NCBI RefSeq assembly: GCF_001465875.1
Contig: NZ_LN901322.1
Coordinates: 186,001 to 250,000, forward strand
Reading direction: 5' to 3'
DNA length: 64,000 nt
From: Legionella saoudiensis
GTDB lineage: Bacteria > Pseudomonadota > Gammaproteobacteria > Legionellales > Legionellaceae
Below the pieces are notes generated by a model. That model did not search any database and was not told where the DNA came from. It saw only the letters and a list, made by a program, of their open reading frames with translations. Positions 1-7,907 of this stretch are shown piece by piece. Both the position numbers and the translations under genes were made by a program. The stretch's first letter is position 1; the number at the start of each line of letters is the position of its first letter.

Positions 1-241
1 CATGAATCTGTGTTAAACGTTCAATCCAACGTTTTGTAGTTATTTCTTGCCATTTTTCAGTTGAGCCGTATTCTTTGATCATGTCATCAAAGCTGGGAAC
101 ACCAATGCTATCAAAAAAATGAGAAGAAATGCTCCCCTTTGGGTATTGCTGTTCGATTTCTTTAAGTAATGTTGTTTTCCCAACTCCAGATGCACCTGTA
201 ATGAGTACAATCAATGGCTGTAAAGACTCGCAGTCGTGCAT
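1..241 (-). CDS. P-loop NTPase/kinase-like protein, truncated by the window edge
   Basis: Only the first 80 residues are in the window; the gene runs off the left end. The start ATG is the reverse complement of 239-241. Residues about 14-22 form a Walker A loop (GASGVGKTT), so this is a nucleotide-binding protein, probably a small-molecule or nucleotide kinase-like ATPase. The rest of the visible sequence is hydrophilic and not diagnostic. It lies downstream of, and on the same strand as, the disrupted esterase gene, with a 33-bp gap. It could equally be an AAA-type ATPase; the Walker B region is not visible. Confidence 0.7.
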   Translation of the reverse strand, partial: MHDCESLQPLIVLITGASGVGKTTLLKEIEQQYPKGSISSHFFDSIGVPSFDDMIKEYGSTEKWQEITTKRWIERLTQIH

Positions 242-274
242 AATTTTAAATCCATAAACGTAACAATTTGCTTA

Positions 275-994
275 TTATAACTGATTTGAGTTTTGCTGTG
301 CGGGCATTGCTACTTTTCTGTGTTCAAAAATGGTTTTTATATGAAGAGGTAAACTGGCGTACCAACAACCATAATTATGACCGCCAATAAATTCAGGCTT
401 ATGAATAAGTATTCCCTTCTTTTGAATAACGTCAGCTATTCTCCGATTGGCTTCAAACGTGGAAATGGATTGAGTAGAGCCATCTTTGAACTCTAAGTCT
501 ACTGGGATCGTTTCATAAGTACCGACATCAAAAATAAATTGAGTATCGGGATTCTCTTTATGGTATTTTGCAATTATTTGTTCTAAGTCAGTCAATTTTT
601 GCATTTCCAAGGAAGGCGATAAAGCAATAACATTACCAAACACAGTTGGATTGGTTAAAGCAGCATAAAAAGCAGCTAAACCACTGGCACTTTGGCCAAC
701 AAGCGTTATTAGTCTTGCGTCTTGAGTGATATTTAACTGGTTCTTATCATGTAACATCCGAATAAAATCATCCGCTAAAAATGAGGTGAATTCATCATTA
801 CAATTGTATTCGTGCATACGATGAATACTTGAATACTCCAGAAACACTGCAACACAGGAAGGAATACTTCCCTCTTGAATGAGCTTATCTAAAATAAGCG
901 GCACAGGCATGGGATTTAAATAATCACTACCATCTAAAAACAAAATCATAGGATAAGGTGTTGCCTGTTTGTCGTAATCAGGAGGCAAGTAGAC
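275..994 (-). pseudogene. Enterochelin-esterase-like gene, 3' part (catalytic domain), cut by an IS element
   Basis: This fragment carries the alpha/beta-hydrolase catalytic half of a Fes/IroD-like ferric-enterobactin or other siderophore esterase. It shows YLPPDY at the domain start, the nucleophile elbow GQSASG, and the late GGHNYGCW motif that supplies the catalytic His. The open frame continues to an ATG at 1021, but those first residues (MNQKVRIPQ) are encoded by the end of the inserted element. The native N-terminal half lies at 2318-3038. Counting the 10-bp target duplication once, the two parts join to 1431 nt, exactly 477 codons, so removing the element restores the frame. The catalytic half could still be translated alone from 1021, but it would lack the substrate-binding N-domain. 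Confidence 0.85.
985..994. repeat. 10-bp target-site duplication, left copy
   Basis: GCAAGTAGAC abuts the left end of the IS4-family element. The identical sequence at 2318-2327 abuts the right end. This is direct evidence of transposition into the esterase gene. Confidence 0.9.
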
Positions 995-2317
995 CTGAGG
1001 GATCCTCACCTTTTGATTCATAAGAGGATCCCCCAGTTATTTTGTTGAATATCATATAGGTCAATCTGACACTCTATGCTCTTTCTAATCACCTGGCACC
1101 CTAGAAAAAAAAAGGACAAGACCCGCCTATGACGATAAGTATTCGCCTGAAAATCATGATGTAGGTTTATTTTTTCAGCGCTATAGCCTACTATCCATGC
1201 AATGAAAGAGGCTAAGGAAGCAAGCAAGAGCCAAACGATATAGCGTTTCACATTAATGGTGATGTTTTCATTCAAACTTAAGCCATAGTATTGGCTTTTA
1301 GTATCACGAAAGCTTTCCTCGATGGTCATCCTCAACTTGTAATATTTAATGATAAGCTCTTCGATATGATTTCCAGATAAAGAAGAGGAGAGAATCCAAG
1401 GTTCACTATTACTTTTTGCATTCTTACGAGATGTCCTATTTGTTAAAATTTTTCCGGTTTTACCTCGCTGCTTTCTTCCTCTAGCAGTTTTTTTATAAAG
1501 GTATATCTTCGTGGTCATTGGATTTGTTTTAGCAACAACTACCGAACCTACTTCTTGTGGTTTACTAGTGGCGTGTTGAAACAACTCAGATAAGGGCTTA
1601 AAGCCGGTGCCGTCATCATAATGAACAGAACCATTTAAGCGCCCTATGTAATCCCATTCCAAAGCAAGAACTGCCTTAAACCATGGATTCTTAAATCCCG
1701 CATCAGTAAGAATGCAAGGCTTGCAACCAATCGGCAATAATGACTTTAATTGAGCAAGAAACTCTAGATGTACCTTGGTATTTCCCTCTTTTGATTTAGG
1801 ATGCACCTCTTCATAAAGAGTAATGCTGCGTCCCTGGGCCGCTAGAGATGCTCTTAATAAACAGTGTTCTCCAGAGGAGGTTAAATGACTTCCGGGCATA
1901 CTTGACCAATCAACAATTAAAAGCGGAGTCATCATATGACTTACTGCTTTGTGAGTAATAGCACGATAAATCTCTAGATTGATTTTGATAAAATGGATTA
2001 CCTAGAAACCTATCAACACGATTTATGGCAGAACACTCTTTACCATCTATCTTTAAATGCCTGCCTAACGAAGTGAGTTTTAGCTCTTTGCCTCGTAAAA
2101 CTCCCTCTATCAAAACAGATAATGTATCTATCCTTGTTTGATGAATTGATGTTCCTAATAATTCTTGTACAATAGCCGCAACATGCATAACTTAATAACT
2201 CTTATTGATTCTTCGAAAAAACCAATTAGAACACTTCTGTTATGCATGTCTAATTTTTTTTACAATAATACATTGTTTTTTATATATTATTTCTATAAAA
2301 AACTGAGGATACCTCAG
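995..2317 (-). mobile_element. IS4-family insertion sequence, 1323 bp
   Basis: The element is bounded by imperfect terminal inverted repeats. One end reads CTGAGGGATCCTCACC and the other, read inward, CTGAGGTATCCTCAG. The CTGA start and following AT-rich triplet resemble IS10/IS4 tips. A 10-bp direct duplication flanks it, within the 9-13 bp range of the IS4 family. It carries one transposase on the minus strand, interrupted by a frameshift, so this copy is probably not autonomous. The duplication is perfect, which points to a fairly recent insertion. Confidence 0.92.
1018..2188 (-). pseudogene. IS4-family DDE transposase, frameshifted
   Basis: Two overlapping minus-strand frames encode one transposase. 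Residues 1-70 or so come from the frame starting at 2188. The catalytic part continues in the frame ending at 1018. The DDE residues are visible as IVDWSS, LTDAGF and the IS4 signature Y-(2)-R-(3)-E-(6)-K in YKLRMTIEESFRDTK. One extra base in the A run at 1990-1993 (a T run on the coding strand) explains the break: dropping it makes the protein read NPFIKINLEIYRAITHKAVS straight into MMTPLLIVDW. Programmed frameshifting is conceivable, but a homopolymer indel is simpler. The stop codon overlaps the fortuitous ATG of the downstream esterase fragment. Confidence 0.9.
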
Positions 2318-3038
2318 GCAAGTAGACCCAATATTTTCGTGTCGATTGTTCAATATTTTCGTAATAGCCTGGAACATTTTTTAAACTGCTCTCCAAGAAA
2401 TTGAGCTCAAAAGCAAAAAATCGATGCTCTTTTTTGCATTGTTCGCGATGCTCTTTTGCTTTATCCAAAGAACAAGAAATTATAAAAGCTGGCGCATTGG
2501 GTAATTCAATAATGGATTCCTTGCCAAAAAACTCACCGGGATTGTCATAATCCATATAATAGGTCATTTCCTGTTTATTTCTTGGATCTGTTTGAACACA
2601 TCCTTGATTAAATAAATGCATTAATAACATTTGTGATTCTTTGAATTTTCCTGTTGGAATGGGATAGAAGTTTTCAGTATTTTTTTGTTCTGGGAATTCC
2701 TCTTTTGCAGTATCCTGATCAACAATGAGTACATTATATGCAGAGCGAAAAGTACGGGGCAATGTAAAAGTTAAATATCTAATATCAGTGTTTGAAATCG
2801 CGTTAAATTGACTTTGCAAAGAACAAGGTAATCCAGTAAATGTAGACCACAAGTAAATTGTTTTTTTATCACTTTCTTCTCTATATAAAAAAGTGACTAA
2901 ACACTCTGACTGATTTGGAGCATCTTCAATAATGGGTGTTTCAACCTTAAGCCAAATTTCATCTTTCTCATCCATGGAACTCGCTGCAGCTAATTCCTCA
3001 ATAAGATGCTGTAAATAAGGTGAATCATATTTTGGCAT
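2318..3038 (-). pseudogene. Enterochelin-esterase-like gene, 5' part (N-terminal domain), cut by an IS element
   Basis: This fragment starts at ATG 3038 behind a good ribosome site (GGAG, 5 nt before ATG) and encodes about 240 native residues. FLYREE followed by YLWSTFTGLPCSL is typical of the N-terminal beta-sandwich domain of Fes-type esterases. It ends at YWVYLP, exactly where the catalytic half (275-994) resumes with YLPPDY. Beyond 2318 the frame runs into the inserted element and stops at 2280. The intact protein would be about 476 aa, somewhat longer than E. coli Fes. The 10-bp target duplication is 2318-2327. Confidence 0.88.
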
Positions 3039-3111
3039 ATATACTCCAGTAAGGTTGTCATTTCCTCATCTTATCCATTTTAGAATATTTTTCAGAGAAG
3101 TAGGTTTAGAC

Positions 3112-3891
3112 TCACGGTTGTTCATGAAATAAAGCAATTAACTCTTTACTGGAAGAACATCCTAAAGAATCCATTAATTTAGCAATCATTCCTTCAACTG
3201 TCCTGTAAGAAACATGAGTTTCTCGGGCAATTTCTTTAGCTGTTTTACCTTGTGCCAACAACTTCAGGTATATGGCTTGTTGTTCAGATAGCTCAACTTT
3301 TGTGTGGGATTTTTTATGGTATAGGGTTAAATCTTTTTTCTCCAAAATTGATTTTAGGTTTTTTTGAGGTAGTATTTCTTCATTCCCCACTACGGCCGTC
3401 ACAATACAACGCGTATGCTCTTCTAATTTTCCATCATCACCATGAATAGTGAGTGTAGCAACCTCTTTATATAAACTATCGCGCTCATCATGTAATCGGT
3501 CAAAAAAATCACTCAAACTTGGTATAGGCAATAAATTTGTAGTATTTCGTGCAGTCCGATCGATTTGGACCGGAGTACTCACATCCAAAAATACGGTCAT
3601 TTCATTGCGCAATAATTGACGATTTTTTAAAGACAAAACCACACTGGAATCGGTTGTCACAACAATATGCTCTTGGGTGCAAAGAGAGCTTAATATATCA
3701 AACTGACAGTCATAAAAAGCATCGCTCCCAAGACTTCCGAGTATCTCAGACAAATGTCGTCCAACATGAGATTCTAACCCAAAATCTGCATCAATAAATT
3801 GCCACCCTAATAATTGAGCCACGGATTTTACTAATAATCCTTTACCAGCACCATGATGACCAACAATAAAAATTCGTTGAGGTTGATTCAC
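3112..3891 (-). CDS. Shikimate-kinase-like P-loop domain fused to a LuxR-type HTH
   Basis: This 259-aa protein starts at a GTG (3889-3891) with AGGAG 9 nt upstream. Residues 1-165 resemble shikimate kinase: a P-loop at 11-18 (GHHGAGKG, with Gly where Ser/Thr is usual), an FIDAD segment after it, and an arginine-containing lid. Residues about 195-255 are a GerE/LuxR DNA-binding domain (LSEQQAIYLKLLAQGKTAKEI). The order suggests a transcription regulator that senses a small phosphate acceptor or nucleotide, rather than an aroK enzyme. It lies upstream of the disrupted siderophore-esterase gene on the same strand and might regulate it. The substituted P-loop may reduce or abolish catalysis. Confidence 0.8.
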   Translation of the reverse strand: MNQPQRIFIVGHHGAGKGLLVKSVAQLLGWQFIDADFGLESHVGRHLSEILGSLGSDAFYDCQFDILSSLCTQEHIVVTTDSSVVLSLKNRQLLRNEMTVFLDVSTPVQIDRTARNTTNLLPIPSLSDFFDRLHDERDSLYKEVATLTIHGDDGKLEEHTRCIVTAVVGNEEILPQKNLKSILEKKDLTLYHKKSHTKVELSEQQAIYLKLLAQGKTAKEIARETHVSYRTVEGMIAKLMDSLGCSSSKELIALFHEQP

Positions 3892-3955
3892 TCTTACTTT
3901 CTCCTAACTGCAAATAATATAATAATTATACAAATAGACCATAAGATGCATCAAT

Positions 3956-3969
3956 ACGTAGAACTACGT
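3956..3969. promoter_or_regulatory. 14-bp palindrome in a divergent intergenic region
   Basis: ACGTAG-AA-CTACGT is a near-ideal dyad between the divergent genes at 3891 (minus) and 4111 (plus). Its position suits an operator, possibly for the LuxR-type HTH protein next to it. No further copy was noticed. Confidence 0.4.
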
Positions 3970-4110
3970 GAGTACCGAGTATAGAATTATTATTCTAATC
4001 TAACAGAAGAATTAATTTTGGGAAAAATAGCAGTATTTTTTTCTTCCGAGCATTCTCTTGAGAGTACACTGATTGATAAGATAACAAGCAAAACATTGAT
4101 AACAATTTCT

Positions 4111-5562
4111 ATGAGTAAATATTCTATGCCCAACTATCTGCATCTCGCCTTACAATCTGAACGACTTAAATTAATCCCTATTTCACTAAACTATGCCGAA
4201 GATTTATGCAAAGAATTTACTGCTGAAATTACAGAACACATGTGGCCAAGTGCTCCGAAAGCTCAAGAAGAAATTAATCAACATATTTCTGAACAACAAA
4301 TCAAAATGCAGGAAGGCACTGAAATTGCATTAGTCATTTTAAACGAAGAAAACCAAGATTTTTTAGGGTATGCCTGTCTGCACCAGGCGAATACGAAAAC
4401 ACCCGAATTGGGTATTTGGTTAAAGAAAAATGCTCATGGATTTCACTATGGTTTTGAAGCAATGAACTTATTAAAAGCGTGGGCTGAAACTAATCTTGTT
4501 TATGATTATCTAAAATATCCAGTTGTAAGACATAATATCCCAAGTCGCAAACTCGCCGAAAAAATGGGTGGCATCATTCAAGATGAATACATCAAAACAA
4601 GTGAATCAGGCAAGTTGCTTGATGAAGTAGAATATCGATTTTATGGTGTACCAATGACAAATACACAACCCCATGAAAAAACGAATATTACTGAAAGCCT
4701 AGTGCGCGAGCTCATTGCTCAGCAATTTCCACAGTGGTGTCATCTGCCTATTCAAGCTGTAAAAAATAGCGGCTGGGACAATAGAACTTTTCATTTAGGT
4801 ACAGAAATGCTCATTCGCATGCCAAGTAGCGCCGAATACGCAGGACAAGTGGAAAAAGAGCAAACGTGGTTACCCCGATTAGCCCCACATCTTCCTCTTC
4901 CCATACCCGCACCTCTTGCGATGGGAAAGCCCAATACCCTGTATCCTTGGAAGTGGTCCATTAATCAGTGGCTTCCTGGAGAAACGGCAGCAGTTACTCC
5001 CATTAATGATTTACCTGAATTTGCACATGATTTAGCTTTATTTCTTAAAACGCTTCAGAGCATCAATTCAATAGGTGGTCCTCTTGCTGGGCCCCAGAGT
5101 TTCTATCGTGGTGGGGATTTAGCCGTTTATGATTCAGAGACACGCAAAGCCATCGAAGACTTGAAGGACCATATAGATTTTCATGCTGCAACGCAAATTT
5201 GGGAAAAAGCACTATCCACCTCATGGCAGAATCCAACAGTATGGGTCCATGGTGATGTGAGTGTTGGTAATTTATTACTTTCTCAAGGAAAATTAAGTGC
5301 GGTGATTGATTTTGGCCAACTTGCAATCGGTGATCCTGCCTGCGATCTTGCTATTGCCTGGACATTATTTGAAGGAAAAAGTCGGAGTATTTTTTTAGAA
5401 ACACTAGAGCTTGACTCAAAGACTTGGGAACGAGGACGCGCCTGGGCTTTATGGAAAGCAATGATGTATCTTGTGAATCAACAAACGGAGATGAATTTTG
5501 AAGCAAAAAGAGCATTGCGCACGATTCATGAAGTGATCGAGGATCATGGGCAACTATCATGA
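4111..5562 (+). CDS. GNAT acetyltransferase fused to an APH-family phosphotransferase
   Basis: This bifunctional 483-aa protein has residues about 10-175 as a RimJ/RimL-like GNAT domain (SERLKLIPI start, EKMGG near the acetyl-CoA fold end). Residues about 190-480 are an aminoglycoside/macrolide-phosphotransferase fold, with the Brenner motif HGDVSVGN near residue 380 and the metal-binding IDFG about 20 residues later. The layout recalls two-domain drug-modifying enzymes, but the substrate cannot be read from the sequence. I chose the ATG at 4111 because translation aligns with GNAT proteins from there. The frame is open back to a TTG at 4018, and ATG 4126 is another option. The stop overlaps the next start by 4 bp (ATGA), so the two kinases are probably coupled. 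Confidence 0.8.
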   Translation: MSKYSMPNYLHLALQSERLKLIPISLNYAEDLCKEFTAEITEHMWPSAPKAQEEINQHISEQQIKMQEGTEIALVILNEENQDFLGYACLHQANTKTPELGIWLKKNAHGFHYGFEAMNLLKAWAETNLVYDYLKYPVVRHNIPSRKLAEKMGGIIQDEYIKTSESGKLLDEVEYRFYGVPMTNTQPHEKTNITESLVRELIAQQFPQWCHLPIQAVKNSGWDNRTFHLGTEMLIRMPSSAEYAGQVEKEQTWLPRLAPHLPLPIPAPLAMGKPNTLYPWKWSINQWLPGETAAVTPINDLPEFAHDLALFLKTLQSINSIGGPLAGPQSFYRGGDLAVYDSETRKAIEDLKDHIDFHAATQIWEKALSTSWQNPTVWVHGDVSVGNLLLSQGKLSAVIDFGQLAIGDPACDLAIAWTLFEGKSRSIFLETLELDSKTWERGRAWALWKAMMYLVNQQTEMNFEAKRALRTIHEVIEDHGQLS

Positions 5563-6509
5563 AGAATCCTCACATAGAATGGGCACTTAGTGCCTTAAAC
5601 AATTTAGGATTTCAAATTGAACCCACCAAGCCCGAAATAATTCTCGAAACAGCCTGGTCAGAAGTGTGTCGCTTTCAAACCAACTTTGGATTGATTTATT
5701 TGAAGAAGGTTCCTTCTGCATTGTCATTAGAAGCCAACGTCATTTTGCTACTGCAGCAACAATTCAATGCTTCTGTTCCGCAAATCTTGGCTCATAATCA
5801 GGAGCTTCACTGTTTTTTAATGCAAGATGCTGGCATTTCTTTGCATGATGTCTTTAAACAGGAATTTAGACCTAACCTTTTAATTGATGCCATGCATCAT
5901 TACACAAAGCTGCAAATAGACTCAGCTGTTAAAATAAACCTGCTTCTTGATTTAGGCGTCCCTGATTGGCGCCTGCAACAATTACCAAGACTTTATAACC
6001 AATTAATGGATGAAGAAGAGTTATTAATTGGCGATGGATTAACTCAAAAAGAATTAAAAAAATTAAAAAATTTAGAGAGTAAAGTACAAATCCTTTGTGA
6101 CCAATTAGCCAGTTTCAAAGTGCCTGATACTTTTGGTCATGCCGATTTTCATGATAAAAATATCTTAGTGAATCCCAATACTCATCAAACCACGCTGATT
6201 GATTTAGGGGAAGTTGTTATTACTCATCCTTTTTTCTCATTCGTTAATTGTTTGTATCGGGCAACAGAACATTTAAAACTACCAAGCAGTCAATATAAGA
6301 AATTACAGGAGGATTGTTTTAATAACTGGCTCTCGATAGAGTCCTCTGCGCATTTGTTTGAGATCATTTCAATTATTGAACAATGTTGGGCTATACATGC
6401 GGTGTTGGGCGAATATCGCCTAATTAAAAGCATTGACCCCATCGCATCAATAACACTGCGTCGACAAGGCCGATTTGCTGGAAAATTAAGAGCTTGGATA
6501 GAACAATAA
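5559..6509 (+). CDS. APH/choline-kinase-fold phosphotransferase
   Basis: This 316-aa protein has the kinase catalytic motif HADFHDKN near residue 194 and a following LIDLGE. That motif is a slightly altered form of HxDxxxxN and DFG/DxG in APH-fold kinases. The N-terminal lobe is degenerate but has the expected IYLKK strand. The start overlaps the stop of the upstream GNAT-APH gene (ATGA). The two genes form a small plus-strand operon that ends 7 bp before a convergent gene. Substrate unknown. Confidence 0.75.
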   Translation: MKNPHIEWALSALNNLGFQIEPTKPEIILETAWSEVCRFQTNFGLIYLKKVPSALSLEANVILLLQQQFNASVPQILAHNQELHCFLMQDAGISLHDVFKQEFRPNLLIDAMHHYTKLQIDSAVKINLLLDLGVPDWRLQQLPRLYNQLMDEEELLIGDGLTQKELKKLKNLESKVQILCDQLASFKVPDTFGHADFHDKNILVNPNTHQTTLIDLGEVVITHPFFSFVNCLYRATEHLKLPSSQYKKLQEDCFNNWLSIESSAHLFEIISIIEQCWAIHAVLGEYRLIKSIDPIASITLRRQGRFAGKLRAWIEQ

Positions 6510-6516
6510 AGTGCTA

Positions 6517-7764
6517 TTATTGCCGGACCAATCGAATATTTTCTCTATCAAAAGGACTATTTTCTGTGGAGCGATAGGGGTTAATATCCAATCCTCCTCG
6601 CCGAGTATAACGTCCATAGATTGATAATACTTCCGGTTTACAACAGTTCATAATATCCACAAAAATCCGTTCAATACATTGTTCATGAAACTCATTATGA
6701 TTTCTAAAGGAAACAAGGTATTTTAATAAGCCTTCTCGATTGATCTTTTTTCCTTTATACGCAATTTGTATGCTTCCCCAATCCGGTTGATTAGTCACCA
6801 AGCAATTTGATTTTAATAGGTTAGAATACAATCTTTCTTCCACTAACTCGTTATGAACACTAAGAAATGATGGCTCAACCAAATAGACAGAGCATTCAAC
6901 ATCGAGGTGGTCAATGCACTCGCCTTTCGGTATTTGTGATACAGCGTAGTGTTTCGTTTGCTCCAAAAGATAAATTTTAACTGAAACTGGGGATTCAATA
7001 CGTGCTTCTAAATCATTTTTTATCGTATTCTCTAACTCATTAATACTTTTTATTTTAGTGTTATTGAATGAATTAAAATAAAGTTTTAATGACTTGGATT
7101 CGATGAGTTTGGGCGAGTTACAATCATAAAAAATTTCACCAATCCCAACCATCGGTTTACCTTTTTCGTTGAGCCAAGAGACTTCATAATGATTCCAGCA
7201 GTCAAAACCCACAAAAGGAGGATGGGCAGGATCAATGCCAATTTCTTGTCGCTTACCTGCTCTGGGAATAGGATAGAGTCGATTGGGATTATAGGTGGAA
7301 TCATAGTCTGATTTTTTACCTAACTCTGATTCATTAACGGATTGATATTTTTTTAATACAGCATCGCTCATAGTATTTAACTCCAATATTTCAATAATTT
7401 TTGCACTACTTTGCCAATTGATTGGCTGGTTTATTTCCAGTTGACTGGCAATATACGTTAACAAAGAGGCTGCTTCATTTATTTTATTAGCCTTTTCGCT
7501 CAGTTCGCGTGCTTGAAGGCTCATTGATGCAGCCAGATTAAAGTTTGGATTCCCAAGGATTTCTTTGATAGTAGATAAAGAAAACCCAAGGAATTTTAAG
7601 GTGATAATTTGTTGTAAAATGAGTAAATCAGTTTCAGAATACAAACGATAGCCAGAATCAGAGCGCTTTGTTGGTTTTAACAAACCTACTTCATCGTAGT
7701 ATTGCAATGACCGAATTGAAAGAGAGGTCATTTGGCTGATTTCTTTAATTTGATAATATTTCAT
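6517..7764 (-). CDS. queF: MerR regulator fused to NADPH-dependent preQ0 reductase QueF
   Basis: This single 415-aa frame has residues 1-110 as a MerR domain (YYQIKEISQMTSLSIRSLQY, then an R-S-D-S-GYR wing) with a helical tail. From about residue 132 it is a complete QueF of about 284 aa, the usual two-domain (type II) length. QueF motifs present are LGKKSDY, the substrate motif ESKSLKLYFNSFN, and the catalytic Cys and Asp in SNCLVTNQPDW. QueF reduces preQ0 to preQ1 in queuosine synthesis. I chose ATG 7764 (AGGAG 9 nt upstream) because codons further up would lie inside the MerR-type promoter at 7788-7818. A GGAG 9 nt before an internal ATG at 7371 could also give QueF alone. The fusion could make queF expression autoregulated. 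Confidence 0.88.
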   Translation of the reverse strand: MKYYQIKEISQMTSLSIRSLQYYDEVGLLKPTKRSDSGYRLYSETDLLILQQIITLKFLGFSLSTIKEILGNPNFNLAASMSLQARELSEKANKINEAASLLTYIASQLEINQPINWQSSAKIIEILELNTMSDAVLKKYQSVNESELGKKSDYDSTYNPNRLYPIPRAGKRQEIGIDPAHPPFVGFDCWNHYEVSWLNEKGKPMVGIGEIFYDCNSPKLIESKSLKLYFNSFNNTKIKSINELENTIKNDLEARIESPVSVKIYLLEQTKHYAVSQIPKGECIDHLDVECSVYLVEPSFLSVHNELVEERLYSNLLKSNCLVTNQPDWGSIQIAYKGKKINREGLLKYLVSFRNHNEFHEQCIERIFVDIMNCCKPEVLSIYGRYTRRGGLDINPYRSTENSPFDRENIRLVRQ

Positions 7765-7787
7765 AAGCATCATCTCCTTAATTGATG

Positions 7788-7818
7788 ATTCTAAGCTATC
7801 ACGCAACGTGAGGGTCAA
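7788..7818 (-). promoter_or_regulatory. MerR-type promoter with 19-bp spacer and operator dyad
   Basis: Read on the minus strand: -35 TTGACC (7818-7813), a 19-bp spacer (7812-7794), and -10 TAGAAT (7793-7788). The spacer holds the dyad TCACG-TTG-CGTGA. An over-long 19-bp spacer with a central dyad is the hallmark of promoters untwisted by MerR-family activators. It sits immediately upstream of the MerR-QueF gene, giving a leader of only about 15-20 nt before ATG 7764. This supports autoregulation. Confidence 0.8.
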
Positions 7819-7907
7819 TAGCTATTTTATTTCAGAGAATAAAGAAATTGTTTGTTTCATGTTAAGATGTGCCGCTTCATAGTTATATTTACTGCATAGT
7901 GGTTATT

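Noticed and set aside
2165-2404. 79-aa plus-strand ORF across the right IS end
   Set aside because: It is antisense to the transposase and esterase and crosses the element boundary; no family resemblance.
7765-7818. Longer N-terminus of MerR-QueF
   Set aside because: Those codons lie in the short leader and the -35/-10 region of a MerR-type promoter.
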